Source: Silurus meridionalis (Eukaryota > Chordata > Actinopteri > Siluriformes > Siluridae). Taken from it: a stretch of DNA of 64,000 nucleotides. The stretch covers positions 22,068,126-22,132,125 of the forward strand of contig NC_060906.1 of NCBI RefSeq assembly GCF_014805685.1, in the 5' to 3' direction. Numbering within the stretch: position 1 is the first letter of the stretch; the number at the start of each line of letters is the position of its first letter. Of this stretch, positions 10,935 to 24,885 are shown piece by piece. A program made the position numbers and the translations under genes. The notes beneath the pieces were generated by a model. That model was not told the origin of the DNA. It did no database searches and worked only from the letters and a program-made list of their open reading frames with translations.

Positions 10935-12952
10935 ATTGCAGTTAAATAATTTTTTTTTTTTGGTGATAGCGTAAGTTAACGATTATCATCTTGACACTGA
11001 GTCCTTGCTTTAGAATTTAAAGCAAGTCGAGAGTCTAAAGCCATGTAGTCCAGACTACTAAACTCTAAAGCCCACGTTGTGTCTTAAGATGCAGGTGTTC
11101 CTGACTCTATAGTTAAGATTGAGGTCCAGACCAGATTTCTATTTCTATAATCTCTGTAATCTAGAGTCAAGTCTATAATTCCAAGTTTAAAAGTCTTTGC
11201 CAAAAAGTGAAAATTTCATACTTCCAGGGCTCCTTTTCCTGTTTTATTGATATTTTTTTCCCTTTTTAGAATAAAGGTTCCAATCTAAGCCAAGTCCAAG
11301 TCGTGTCTATAATTTTCAAGTCAGACTCTAAGTTGTAGAATCAAGCCCTCATGGCAGGAGTCTGAAGAAATAGAGTCTTGGTAATGTCATATTGCTTAAA
11401 TCTTTATGCACCTAATCAAAATAAACCCATGATATAATACCAATTATATGCCTTGGAAAATGGCATTTTGAAGAAGATGATTTTAGAGTCATATATGGCT
11501 GGGTAAAAAGAGGCCCACATTAAATGCCCATTCTTCAAAGTAACTTTAATGTAACGAGGAGATTTTTTTTCTGGAAGCCTTCCATCTTGGTGCATGAGGG
11601 GCCAAGAATGTGGGCTGGTGTTGTTAAACAAATTACCGTGATTTGTATTCGTAACTCTCTCACGATTTGTGAGAGCATGCCACATATCTTCTATGACTGC
11701 CGATTTCAACTCACGATTTTTACAATTTGTAGTTTACAACAGCAAATTTGTTCAAAGTCTTACTGTGTAACGCCAACTTTAGGCTACACCCACATTAATT
11801 CAGATCAATTTAAAAACACATTCTTTTCTCTATGCTTTCTTAGTCATGTAATACAATCATGTGGCTCATTCAACTCAAAGCAAACAACTTTATAATATTG
11901 GGTTACCCGCAGCAACAACTCCAGATTTTTGTCTGCCTATTTAAACAATTCAGTGCTTTTCCTCAACATTGCCACATGTAATAATAATCCTACATCTCCA
12001 TGTACGCTCCCATAGATTCATGTTTCAGGTTCCGCACGAACTCTTAAAGGTGTCGTAATTAGCATTTCTGCTTCAAATAAAACCCACCACAGATATACAG
12101 ATTGTGTGTTTCTTGATTCCGCTGGTCAAGACCCGTTCCTTTCTTCCACGGATGCAAGAAATGCATTTGGTGTAAAGTCGGAATGTGTGTTGGGAAGCTC
12201 AAGTGCTGAATCCCACACAATACCAGGATTAAGTATCATCCATTCAGAGTGTCAACAGTTCTCTGTCTTCAAACGCCTGAGCCATTTTTTTTCCATGTCC
12301 TATGACCTCTGGACTTGCTGTTGAAATGGCAAACAAACACACCGTTACCTGGCTAGGTAACCTAAAACCCTCCTACTTCCTCTTAAAAGCTGAGCTGCAG
12401 CCATTATTCCTGGGCCCCAGGGTGCAGGAGCTTTACAGGCTGAAATGAAGAAGGTAAGACCCAGGGATCTTAATGGAGCTCAGCTGCATTAACCTGAAAG
12501 GTGCAGCTGTAGAGGGAAATCCTGAGGAAAAAAAAACATGAGGAAAAGGAGACATAGAATGAGAGATGATTGCTGAAGTGTGAAGACGAATGCAGAGAGC
12601 GAAAAAATGTCTCTACTGTAGATTTAGTCGAGGATGAATGGTTACCATTAGTCAATGTATTGTTTTATATTATGTAGAGCCTATAGCCATAACTCTGTTC
12701 AATTCTCAAACCTGATTGGTCAGCAGCTTCCTCGGGTTTGACCCTGACCTTAGGTTTTCTGTTTGTGTGTGGATTTACTCCTGGGTTTCTCCTAAAAACA
12801 AGCCAGTGGGTGATTATCCTAAATTGCCCCTAGGTGTCAATGTGTGTGTTCTTGTGCGAGTATGTGTATGGTGCTCCTGTGATAAACTAGTCACATTCCT
12901 GGTGTATTCTCACCTCCTGAAAAAAAATGGAGTGATGAAGGTGGACCATATG
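10935..12952. other. Gene-free stretch
   Basis: No coding exon or recognisable element. A run of sequence at 11000-11400 repeats words such as AAGTC and TCTAAAG, perhaps an old degenerate repeat. A perfect 6+6 inverted repeat GTTACC/GGTAAC with a 6-base spacer lies at 12344-12361. Confidence 0.4.
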
Positions 12953-12955
12953 TAT

Positions 12956-12990
<35 letters not shown>

Positions 12991-12993
12991 TTA
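12953..12993. repeat. (TATT)n microsatellite
   Basis: About ten TATT units in a row. Confidence 0.95.
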
Positions 12994-13397
12994 ACAAGAC
13001 AGGGACAAAAGTCATCTGTAGTGGGACTGAAAAGAGCTTACCCACACATACATGTTCATGGTTAGAAAAACATACGCACACGTCACCAGTCGTCACACAC
13101 GTAGCGGCGTCGCTGGCTGAGACTTGGCCGTGTAAGGGGGACAGGTGGACATAGCGGCTGTCAGGCTGCAGGAGATTGATGCAGCGGGTCATTGTGGAGC
13201 TTCTGGTGTCCTCTTACTGCACAGACAGCTGCTCTGAGGAGATGCACTGTCCTCTTACAACCACACACACATACACACATTCTATATGATCTAATGGTTA
13301 CTTAAGAAAACAAAGAAAAACATCTTATAAGTTGCAGTTTTGTGAAAGAATGTGCATTGGTGATGAGACAAGGCAGAGAAAAATGATTAAGTTGGTT

Positions 13398-13399
<2 letters not shown>

Positions 13400-13458
<59 letters not shown>
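13400..13458. repeat. (TA)n microsatellite
   Basis: Pure TA dinucleotides. The array sits just before the Tigger-like remnant that starts near 13474, and TA is also the target site of that transposon class. Confidence 0.95.
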
Positions 13459-13459
<1 letters not shown>

Positions 13460-13473
13460 TGTATATACATACA

Positions 13474-13906
13474 CAGGTAGTCCTCTACTTACAATGGAGA
13501 TACGTTATGACGTCCCCAACATAAGTAAAAAATATGGTAAGTGGAAGATGGTGCCGTGACTGTGACTCTTTCCTGCTTCATGCTGATTTATAATTTTAAT
13601 TTTCTGCTCTAAACTAATAGCTTTCCTCTTCTTTTTTTCACTAGCAGCAGGAGACATATTTGGGCGCTTGGAAGACAGGCTTTTATCACAAAAATTGCTG
13701 TTTGAAACAGAAAAAAATACACACACACTGAGACAACTTTACTCCGTCGACTGCTAGCGAGAGCGGGGCATCTCACAGGGTGAGAGATACGCTCATCCCA
13801 GCTGTGTTCAACGTATCGTACATTGTACACTGCTGCCTGAGCCTGTTGTATGAAATTGTAAATATTTGTGCAATTTTAGTTTGAAAAAGTTGAACCATTG
13901 TAACTC
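13474..13906 (-). mobile_element. Tigger/pogo-like DNA transposon remnant, internally deleted
   Basis: The plus-strand left end starts CAGGTAGTCCTCTACTTACA, a terminal sequence of the TcMar-Tigger type. On the minus strand, from 13659 down to 13570, the sequence reads MSPAASEKKKRKAISLEQKI and continues KIINQHEAGKS, which is the N-terminal CENP-B/pogo helix-turn-helix. The frame then runs directly into terminal sequence, so the catalytic DDE domain is deleted. The right end near 13890-13906 (CCATTGTAACTCTACAG) is a diverged inverse of the left end. The copy is non-autonomous and flanked on both sides by TA arrays. Confidence 0.65.
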
Positions 13907-13909
13907 TAC

Positions 13910-13913
<4 letters not shown>

Positions 13914-13980
<67 letters not shown>
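13914..13980. repeat. (TA)n microsatellite
   Basis: About 33 TA units, immediately right of the Tigger-like remnant. Confidence 0.95.
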
Positions 13981-13983
<3 letters not shown>

Positions 13984-14188
13984 TGGGTCAAAAAAAGACT
14001 AGAGGATATCCAAATATTTTTGGTTTGTGTCTTAAATAGTGATTTCAACATCATAGACAGCTTAAATTCAATAACAAGTGTTTGAGAAGAATCATGCAGA
14101 ATTCCAGACAGCAAACATTTATTCTAATTCAGCCTGATTCCTAGAAACTTTTAAACTGTGATGTAAAATGTACAGACTGATGTTAAAA

Positions 14189-14190
<2 letters not shown>

Positions 14191-14248
<58 letters not shown>
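14191..14248. repeat. (GT)n microsatellite
   Basis: About 29 GT units without interruption. Confidence 0.95.
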
Positions 14249-14251
<3 letters not shown>

Positions 14252-14675
14252 TATATGTGTGTCTGAAGGACAATCACCTTCTGTGCTGCACAAAGTGGGA
14301 ATGTTGGAACGAATTAAAAAGAAAAAAAAAATCACTAATGATTTTTTTTTCTCGGGGACGTGAGGTTCAAGGGAGAAAGGCAGAGTTTATCGGGTCGAAA
14401 TATTTGGATTTATTTACTTCAATGTTGTTGAAGCCCTTTTTCACATTCCAACAAAATTTATCTGTCGTATCTGTTGGTAATCAGTAGAAATATGTTAACC
14501 TTTTGTTAAATTTCTAATCCAACATCACAGTCCCAATATACTGTCTTATATATAGATATATATTTATACATAAAACATTGATCACAAAAGTGATGAAATA
14601 CCAAAGACTGTGTGTGTTGAATTAAAAATTCCACATTGATCAAACTAAAGGCTGCACACACTTCCATACACACTT

Positions 14676-14728
<53 letters not shown>
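14676..14728. repeat. (CA)n microsatellite
   Basis: About 26 CA units, in the opposite orientation to the GT array 430 bases upstream. Confidence 0.95.
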
Positions 14729-14731
<3 letters not shown>

Positions 14732-15941
14732 CATCCATTAACTTCCGTGGCCCTGAAGGGCATCAAGGCACGATTGAGTGCTTTTATTAATCAAAACATT
14801 TAAAAGAAAAAAAAGAAAACATTTTTTTGTCTTATTTAACGTCGCTTGCCTTTATTTTATCGCGGCCCATTTATTTTAAAGGTGGTTTCATTTTTAAAGT
14901 TTATTCAGAAGTTGGCTTGTATAGGCTTCTGTTGGCCTTCAAGGCTGTTGTAGTTAAGCGCCTGAAAAGCCTGAAAAAAGCCTCGTCCTCACAATGGACG
15001 AAATTTTTTTAAATGCTAAAAAATGTGCACTACATACATGTGATTAATTTTCTGTTGCATACCTCTAATTTTGTGTTTAAGACCCGGAATAATAGCCGAC
15101 GTTCTGTACTTTTAGCATTGACAGTTTCCCGAGTGAGGAATTGAACACGATGAGCCAACAGCATTAACGATCGGCTTCCACGCCAGTGGCATGCAGAGAC
15201 TTAATTTTTTTACATTATTAATTTTTTTTGGTAACTGTATCAGAGCAGCCACAGGGTTGCAACTGCCTTATTGCAAACATCAATACCGCAAATGGTAAAT
15301 CTATGCAATATACATTGCATATACTGTATACTACTACGGCTATCGAAAACCATCAATATGATAGAGAAACGCAGTATAACAGAGCGCTGCATCACAGACA
15401 GGAAGCTCATACAGTAAGAATAAATGTCATTACTGAAGCAACAAACCATAAATATAATTCAACAAGTCTCCTTTCACTGCAGCCACAGCTGCACCACCCA
15501 CATACATACAATATCTCTAGCAGAAGCAGCAATATTAACCTCATGTGTGTGTTTTTGTCTGTGTTTTTGTGCAAATTTTACGGAGAAGAAACTCAAAAGT
15601 ATAATTGGTTGATTAAAAAGCACCTGTTTTTAAATGTTTTGTTTCGTCTACTAGGTCAGTCATTGTGAAACAAAAAATCAGCTATCAAATCCACATGAGT
15701 AATGTTTGAGCTTGTGCAGTTTGCTACAGATGCAGGTTGTGAGCTCTGACTATCCAATCAAAGAACAGAAAAAAGCTGACATGACTGGAGCCTGCTAGAG
15801 GGCCTCGAGGTGTCCTACTTATAATCTGATTAGCTAAAGCAACAGATACAAGCAACATGGATTTGAAGCTACCAAGAGCCCACACTGTTCATTTCTCCTG
15901 GTGTGATGTGTTGGCTGAAATCTGATTGGATAGAAACTCCA
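14729..15941. other. Gene-free stretch
   Basis: No exon, RNA gene or element recognised. An open stretch of 146 codons (15228-15668) has no motif and low-complexity composition, and I take it as chance. Confidence 0.4.
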
Positions 15942-16757
15942 ACGTCAAGTCAAGTCAAGTCAAGTTTATTTGTATAGCGCTTTTCACAACAGACATTGTC
16001 TCAAAGCAGCTTTACACAAATCAACAGTGATGGTGAATGGTGTGAATTTGTACCTGATGAGCAGCCGTGGCGACTGTGGCAAGGAAAAACTCCCTTAGAT
16101 GTTATGAGGAAGAAACCTTGAGAGGAACCAGACTCAAAAGGGGAACCCATCCTCATTTGGGTGACATCAAGAGTTTGATCATAAATCTTTCAACAATACA
16201 GAACACTGGACAGTGAGAACTAACATGATTACTGGAGTATAAGATTATAAGTGATGTTCTTTCTGCAGTCTTAAACAGTCTATATGGTTAGTAGCTCCGA
16301 GTTTTATAAGCTCAGCATTTGTGATCATCACAGATCCAGCATCAGCTTCTCCATGCCAGAGCCTTTAAACACTCCAGGAGGTCCAATGTCAAAACTCCAC
16401 ACATGTAGCGGGATCCAAATGGCACTGGAACGTCTCTAGATGGTTCGGGATGTTTGCGAGTTCGGCATCTACTTCTTCAAAGGTCCGTAATCATCACGAG
16501 GTGGGAGGTGACTGGAGCTGGCCAAACCTCAGGGTGTCTCGGGATGGGGAGAGAAAGAGAAGCAGTGGAGAGGAATTAGCGTAGCTGCTGTTCATGATAT
16601 TAACAGCACAAGTTGATAATGTGCATGTGATCAGATGTTCTGGAGCACAAGGTTATGATATGTGATGTGTGTTATGTGTAGGCTTTGCTAAAAAGATATG
16701 TTTTTAATCTACACTTAAACTGGGAGAGTGTGTCTGAGCCCCGAACACTGTCAGGAT
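15942..16757 (-). mobile_element. L2-type LINE 3' end, minus orientation
   Basis: The plus-strand left edge is a TCAAG pentamer run (15950-15967), the tail of the element in reverse. Next come GCTTTTCACAACAGACATTG, the 3' UTR, and at 16675-16757 the reverse complement of the L2 polyprotein C-terminus (the same LKTYLFSKAYT-type end as at 8290). It is very close in sequence to the copy at 7916-9023, so both belong to one subfamily and are relatively recent. Confidence 0.85.
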
Positions 16758-16774
16758 GACTATGTTAAAAATGA

Positions 16775-17345
16775 CACGTGGTGGCGCTGTTCACACCCAA
16801 AGGAAAATCTTTGGGCCGTCCTTCATGACACGCATTTGCTGTGACATTGTTTTGATAAACTTTTCTAATGTAAATTTCTTGCCAAGATCTTGTATTGATG
16901 ATGGGAGAGATGGATCACTGCATAAAGTCTTCTCCAGAATATCCCAGAGATTCTCAGTGGGGTTAAGGTGGTGTGAAAATGATACACTTCCTAAACCAAT
17001 CTTTCACAGTTTGAGCTTGATGAATGCTGGCATTCTCATCTTATTCCCATATTCCCATGAGATCAGAGAAGAAATCTATTGATGAAAAAACCTGCATGGA
17101 CATTAATTATATTCATTATATAGTCATTTAACCTACATTCATTGCTGCACATAACATTTCTAAACCTAGAGCTGACCAACTGAAGCAACCCCAGATCATA
17201 AAACTGCCCCTGCCAGTCACCAGGCATGGTGGGTGCATCACTTTATCCTTTGGATCGGGGTAGATCTGGATTTAAGACCACTTACCTTTGTTCCAGAGTC
17301 CAATCTTTATGCACCCTAGTAAGTTGTAGACATTTTCACTGATTA
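16775..17345 (-). mobile_element. Tc1-like transposon remnant (antisense transposase)
   Basis: Two blocks resemble the reverse complement of a Tc1 transposase. CCCAGAGATTCTCAGTGGGG (about 16944-16965) is the antisense of the conserved NP-E block. The stretch 17180-17345, with AGCAACCCCAGATCATAAAA and TCCAGAGTCCAATCTTTATG, is the antisense of the middle of the catalytic domain. Stops and gaps occur throughout. Confidence 0.6.
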
Positions 17346-17399
17346 GCTTTACTGAAAACTACGTATTTGTTTAGTCGCAATCCCTTGAGCTTTGTTCAC

Positions 17400-19557
<2,158 letters not shown>

Positions 19558-19800
19558 ATAAAGACAAAATTATTGAGACAAAAGCCTTTTCCAGCTATAT
19601 GTAGTCCTTCCCTGAACTGTTACCACAAGGTTGGAGGCATACAACTGTATAGGATGTCTTTGGATGTAGGAGAATTAAATATTTCCTTCACTTGAAAAAC
19701 ATGTTCTAGCATGACAAAGCCAGTTTCATGAAGATATTCTTTACATGGGTTGCAGTGGAAGATCTCATGAGCCACAGGAGGACGGGGTGTATCCAGACGC
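19558..19800 (+). mobile_element. Decayed Tc1-like transposon fragment
   Basis: Contains CTGTTACCACAAGGTTGGAG, ACTGTATAGGATGTCTTTG, and CATGAAGATATTCTTTACAT. These are all blocks of the same family as the copies at 31425 and 36335, in the sense orientation of the transposase remnant. Confidence 0.6.
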
Positions 19801-20202
19801 AAAGACAAACTTAAATGTGTTTGGAATTCAAAGTTTGTTCAAAAGTTTCAAAGACGAAATCCAGCATACCAATAGACAAATCAAAGATTCTCCTCATGAT
19901 AACAAACATCATCAAACATAAAAATCCTTATGAAAATGAAGGGAAGAGCAGAAGAACAACACAAACTCACTCACAACACAAAGCTCCTTTTACTGCACAC
20001 TATGAGACACGAAATGACTTTAGTGACATCTACTGGCAGGAATAAAGTCTGACGTGACTCTCGTTAGCAATTAACTGTACAGATAAGTACAAAGAATTTC
20101 TTATAAGGGTTCAGGCTCTAATTTTGAACATTATTTATGTTATATTGGTTAAAATATTTTGATGGTTATAGAGAATAAATGTTAAATACGCTATATGGAC
20201 AA

Positions 20203-20203
<1 letters not shown>

Positions 20204-20244
<41 letters not shown>
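20204..20244. repeat. (GT)n microsatellite inside a transposon terminus
   Basis: About 20 GT units starting inside CTATATGGACAAAGGTGTGT, i.e. grown from the terminal sequence of the Tc1-like family. Confidence 0.9.
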
Positions 20245-20246
<2 letters not shown>

Positions 20247-20715
20247 TGTGAATCACCATATGTGGTTCTTCTCCAAACTGTTACCACAAAGTTGGAGGCA
20301 GAATATTACACTATATAGACAAAACATTATGGACCATGAGATTGAATTTGCTGCTATAATAACCTCCACTCTTCTGAGAAGATGTTCCACTAGATGTTGG
20401 AGTGAACTTGTGGAGATTTGGGTGAGATTTATTCAGCCACAAGAGCATTAATAAAGTCAGGTACTGATGTAGGTGAAGTGAGGAGGCCTGGGGTGAAGGC
20501 AGTGTTCACATTTATCCCAAAAGTGTTCGATAAGGTTGAAGCTCTATAGTAGGAGATCTCCCACTCCAACCCATGTAACGCATATCTTCATGGAGTTGTC
20601 ATGCTGGAACAGGTATGGGTCTCTAAGTTCAAGTAAAGGGAAAATTTTATCCTATACAATTGTGTGAAGAACCACAAATGGCTGGAAATCCGTCTCAATA
20701 CCTTTGTCTATGTAG
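20245..20715 (-). mobile_element. Decayed Tc1-like transposon, rearranged
   Basis: The first 65 bases are a right-end block in one orientation (CTTCTCCAAACTGTTACCAC). From 20311 an almost full-length copy in the other orientation follows (ACTATATAGACAAAACATTA, AACCTCCACTCTTCTGAGAA, GAGGAGGCCTGGGGTGAAGG) and ends at about 20715. The juxtaposed opposite blocks suggest a fold-back or two overlapping insertions. Confidence 0.6.
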
Positions 20716-22289
20716 TTTACATACATGGAAAATGGGGAAAAAGGTGGCAGAAATCTAAAAGAAAGCAATCAACAGAGACTTCTAGTAGATAAAACATCAC
20801 AAGGAAAGGGTCTATGCAGTTAACAACATCTTCTGAATGCTAGAACTAATTAGTTCCTTCATTCCTAAGAGGGAAAAATCTTTTTTATATTAAAGGTTGT
20901 GAAATCAGACCAACATAATCAGCATTCTTAGGAAAGAGATCCATTCTCAAGTACTTTTTTCAATGTAGTTCTACCACAACGCTGCACTTTAGCTTGAAAT
21001 TACCCACAAAGCTCGCAAACCACAATTGTAGTAAATTGCACAAGCTTAAATATAATCATATGGATTTAATGACACAATGGCTGACAAAGGAAAAGAATTT
21101 GATTTGGTTGCAGATACACTTACAAGGAAATTTACAAGACAGACTTTGCAAAAAAAACTGGACATCATTAAGAAAAAAAATAGATCGTCCAAAACACTTC
21201 AAAACAGTCGTTAAGCTTTTTCATGAGAAACGTTTACAATTTAGGTTTTTTTCCCTGTAGAATTTGCACAAGAACACACAATTTCCTTTCATTTTAAATC
21301 CTCACAAAACCCATAATACATAGAAAAACTGCACCACAATACACAGGTTATTTGATGAGGTTAATGTCGATGCTTCTGCTGGAAATGATGTATGCAGGAG
21401 GTGCAGTTGCGGCTACAGTGAAAGGAGACGTGTTGAATTGTGTTCATTGGGTTTCTCGCTTTAGTCTGTGTTGTGTCTGTCTGTGATGCAGCGCTCTGTT
21501 CTACTGCATATTACTCTATAATATTGATGTTTCGATAGACTTGGTGTCATAATGCTGGTATTAGGAAGTGGATTGATTTAGGGAGGACACCACTGAAGGC
21601 CTGAGTATGAAATGAACGGCCCACCACTCAGAGTGTACCAAAAAACCTATGAGATAAATTCCTAACCTTTGTTAAAAGGTGCTAGATTTAACCTTTAGTG
21701 GCTTTTCAATTTTAAAACAGCAAATCCTCCAATCATTGTGCTTAAGATCCAAGGCATATTCAAAGCTTATTGGATAAAACACAGACGTGAAATATATATT
21801 TTTTGCCACAAAGCTCAATTGTTCTAAAGATTTCATTTGAAATTGTAATGATGTAGGTTAATGAATCAGTGTGTCAATATTGGTCCACAGAATGAATAAT
21901 ATCAGAAAGGAAAAAACAGCACATGAGCAATGACTGACTGGAAGACTTCAGTAATCAGCCATTAGACCCGGTGTTACTGATAACCTGCCGTATGTGAGTT
22001 TTTACATGTAAGTGTTGCTACAGATGCCATGCTGCTGTTCCTCTCGACCGTGCCATCTCGAGTGCACAGGAAACATTATAGCTTTAGATGCCTTGATACG
22101 TTTGTTAACATTTTCTTTCAGAAAGCAATCCGTACAGTCATGTAGACCTTTTTATTAGTTTGTGTCCTACGGTATATGTAGCGTATCTAGATCGCTCAAG
22201 GATAACACTCATGGGAAACAAAAAGAAACTGTTGCTTGTTTTAGTGAGTGTGTAAGATAATGGATAGATCCTTGGGTGAATGGATGAAC
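20716..22289. other. Gene-free stretch
   Basis: AT-rich sequence with no exon, RNA gene or element that I can support. An 88-codon open stretch (20994-21260) is lysine- and leucine-rich and looks like chance. Confidence 0.4.
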
Positions 22290-22705
22290 TGGTGTCCTGC
22301 ACAGGGGTATTGTCATCCTGGAACAGGATTGGAGCTTCTAGTTCAGGTCCCTGTTTGATGTTATAATAACCCCCATTCTTCTGGTAAGATGTTCCTCCAG
22401 ATTTTCAGCCACACGGATGTTAGTAATGTCAGGTACTGATGTAGGGGAGGTGAGGAGGCCTGGGGTGTTCAAAGTGGTTGGAGGATTTTTGGCACTAGAT
22501 CTTCCACTCAAACCAATGTAAAGTGTATCTTCAAGGAGATAGTTTTCTGCACAGGGGCATCATCATTCTGGAACAGGTTTGAGTCTCGTAGATTAAGTGA
22601 AAGAAACATTTAATAAAACCCCCACCCAGAGACATCCTGCATAGTTTTTAGGAAGAACCGCAAATGGCTGAAAAAGTCAGGTGTCCCAAAACAGGTATTC
22701 CATGT
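22290..22705 (-). mobile_element. Decayed Tc1-like transposon fragments
   Basis: Blocks of the local family: TGCACAGGGGTATTGTCATC, AACCCCCATTCTTCTGGTAA, GAGGAGGCCTGGGGTGTTC and again CACAGGGGCATCATCATTCT. The repeated end block indicates two overlapping or partly duplicated copies. Confidence 0.55.
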
Positions 22706-22779
22706 AGATTTGTCTGTTCTATCACATTCTGTGCTGCAGACAACACCGACAGCTTTGACAATAGTATGAATGGAATAAT

Positions 22780-22830
22780 CTATGGCTAGGTGTACATTAC
22801 GCCATTAAGACTCCTAGCACCTAGCCATAG
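22780..22830. repeat. Perfect 13-bp inverted repeat (hairpin)
   Basis: CTATGGCTAGGTG at 22780-22792 is followed by its exact reverse complement at 22818-22830, with a 25-base loop. No function is known. Confidence 0.8.
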
Positions 22831-23036
22831 TGAATTTAATCCTCTACTTATACCACAGTAATATTACATTCTGGATTGTGATTGGTTAGAAAGTGCAGAG
22901 GAAAATTGCAGGTTTTATAGCAATGGGCACATTTTAATATGTTCTAGTTTTTAAAATCGATTTTAAAGTCTGTAATTGTACCTTTACTTAATTATATTTT
23001 GTTATTGTATTTAATTACATTTGAAATCATATCCGT

Positions 23037-23215
23037 TCTTCTTCTTCTTTCAGCTTCTCCCATTAGGGGGCGCCACAGTGGATCATCCATCTCCATACCC
23101 CTCTGTCCTCTACATCTGCCTTAATCAAACCAACTACCTGCATGTCTTCCCTCACCACATCCATAAACCTTTTCCTTGGCCTTTTCTTTTCCTTCTTCTT
23201 TCCTTACTTTACTGA
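23037..23215 (-). mobile_element. RTE retrotransposon 3' end, heavily 5'-truncated
   Basis: The reverse complement of the RTE tail (TTCTCCCATTAGGGGGCGCC, then CACAGTGGATCATCC) is followed by the antisense of the polyprotein C-terminus (the MDVVREDMQVVG-type block). The fragment stops after about 180 bases. Confidence 0.8.
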
Positions 23216-23499
23216 GTAAAAAAATCAATAAAAATAATGCGAGGGGGGAAAAAAATCACACCTCGGAAATTACTGCACTGATCGATTGATTGGGCGGAGA
23301 ACAAACGCGCTAAACTCACTAGAAAGTTGGAGACGGACATTTGTTACTGCACTTTAATTTGTAAAAAGTGTTCCTTCAATTAAAACAACTGGTTTTAGAT
23401 TTATATATTCTAGTCTAATACACTAGAATCCCCCACTCTGCCCTCGGCTGTTTAAAAAAGTAACATGATAAATTTTAAATAAGCTTCATTTTACATTTA

Positions 23500-24885
23500 T
23501 TTGAGTAGATTTTTTACTTGGGTAGATTTGAGAGTTGAGTAGATTTTATACTTGAGTAGATTTTTTACTTAAGTAGATTTTTTTATACTTGAGTAGATTT
23601 TATACTCGAGTAGATTTTTTACTTGAGTAGATTTTATACTCGAGTAGATTTTTTTACTTGTAGATTTTATACTCAAGTAGATTTTATACTCGAGTAGATT
23701 TTATACTCGAGTAGATTTTATACTTGAGTCGATTTTTACTTGTAGATTTTATACTGAGCAGATTTTATACTTGAGTAGATTTTATACTCGAGTAGATTTT
23801 TTTACTTGTAGATTTTATACTCAAGTAGATTTTATACTTGAGTAGATTTTATACTCGAGTAGATTTTTTACTTGTAGATTTTATACTCAAGTAGATTTTT
23901 TACTTGTAGATTTTATACTCAAGTAGATTTTATACTCAAGTAGATTTTATACTCAGTAGATTTTGTACTCGAGTAGATTTTTATACGAGTAGATTTTTAC
24001 TTGAGTAGATTTTTTTACTCGAGTAGATTTTTTACTTGTAGATTTTATACTCAAGTAGATTTTATACTCGAGTAGATTTTGTACTCGAGTAGATTTTATA
24101 CTCGAGTAGATTTTGTACTCGAGTAGATTTTATACTCGAGTAGATTTTATACTTGAGTCGATTTTTTACTTGTAGATTTTATACTCGAGTAGATTTTATA
24201 CTTGAGTAGATTTTTACTTGAGTAGATTTTTACTTGTAGATTTTATACTGAGTAGATTTTTACTTGAGTAGATTTTTATACAGTAGATTTTATACTTGTA
24301 GATTTTATACTGAGTAGATTTTATACTAGTAGATTTTATACTTGAGTAGATTTATTACTTGTAGATTTTATACTCGAGTAGATTTTTTACTTGTAGATTT
24401 TATACTCAAGTAGATTTTATACTCAAGTAGATTTTATACTTGAGTCGATTTTTTACTTGTAGATTTTATACTCGAGTAGATTTTATACTCGAGTAGATTT
24501 TATACTTGAGTAGATTTATTACTTGTAGATTTTATACTTGTAGATTTTATACTCAAGTAGATTTTATACTGTAGATTTTATACTCGAGTAGATTTTGTAC
24601 TCGAGTAGATTTTTTACTCGAGTAGATTTTTTTACTCGAGTAGATTTTTTTACTCGAGTAGATTTTTTTACTTGAGTAGATTTTTTACTTGAGGAGATCT
24701 TTTACTTGAGTAGATTTTTTACTTGAGTAGATCTTTTACTTGAGTAGATTTTTTACTTGAGTAGATTTTTTACTTGAGTAGATTTTATACCGAGTAGATT
24801 TTATACTTGAGTAGATTTTTACTTGAGTAGATTTTATACTTGAGTAGATTTTTTACTTGAGTAGATTTTTACTTGAGTAGACGGG
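23500..24885. repeat. AT-rich minisatellite, about 17-bp unit
   Basis: About 80 tandem units of the form GTAGATTTTATACTCGA, with lengths varying between 13 and 20 bases by loss or gain of T and of the AGT half. The junction word occurs as CTCGAG, CTTGAG or CTCAAG. Higher-order blocks also recur, for example a shorter TTTTACTTGTAGATT unit. No coding potential. Confidence 0.95.

Noticed and set aside
12344..12361. RFX X-box
   Set aside because: GTTACC and GGTAAC are separated by six bases, whereas an X-box allows about 0-3; there is also no gene next to it.
15228..15668. 146-codon frame as a gene
   Set aside because: No motif, no splice or promoter context, AT-rich composition; chance in low-stop sequence.
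23500..24885. CRISPR-like array
   Set aside because: Units are adjacent with no unique spacers, and this is vertebrate DNA; it is a minisatellite.
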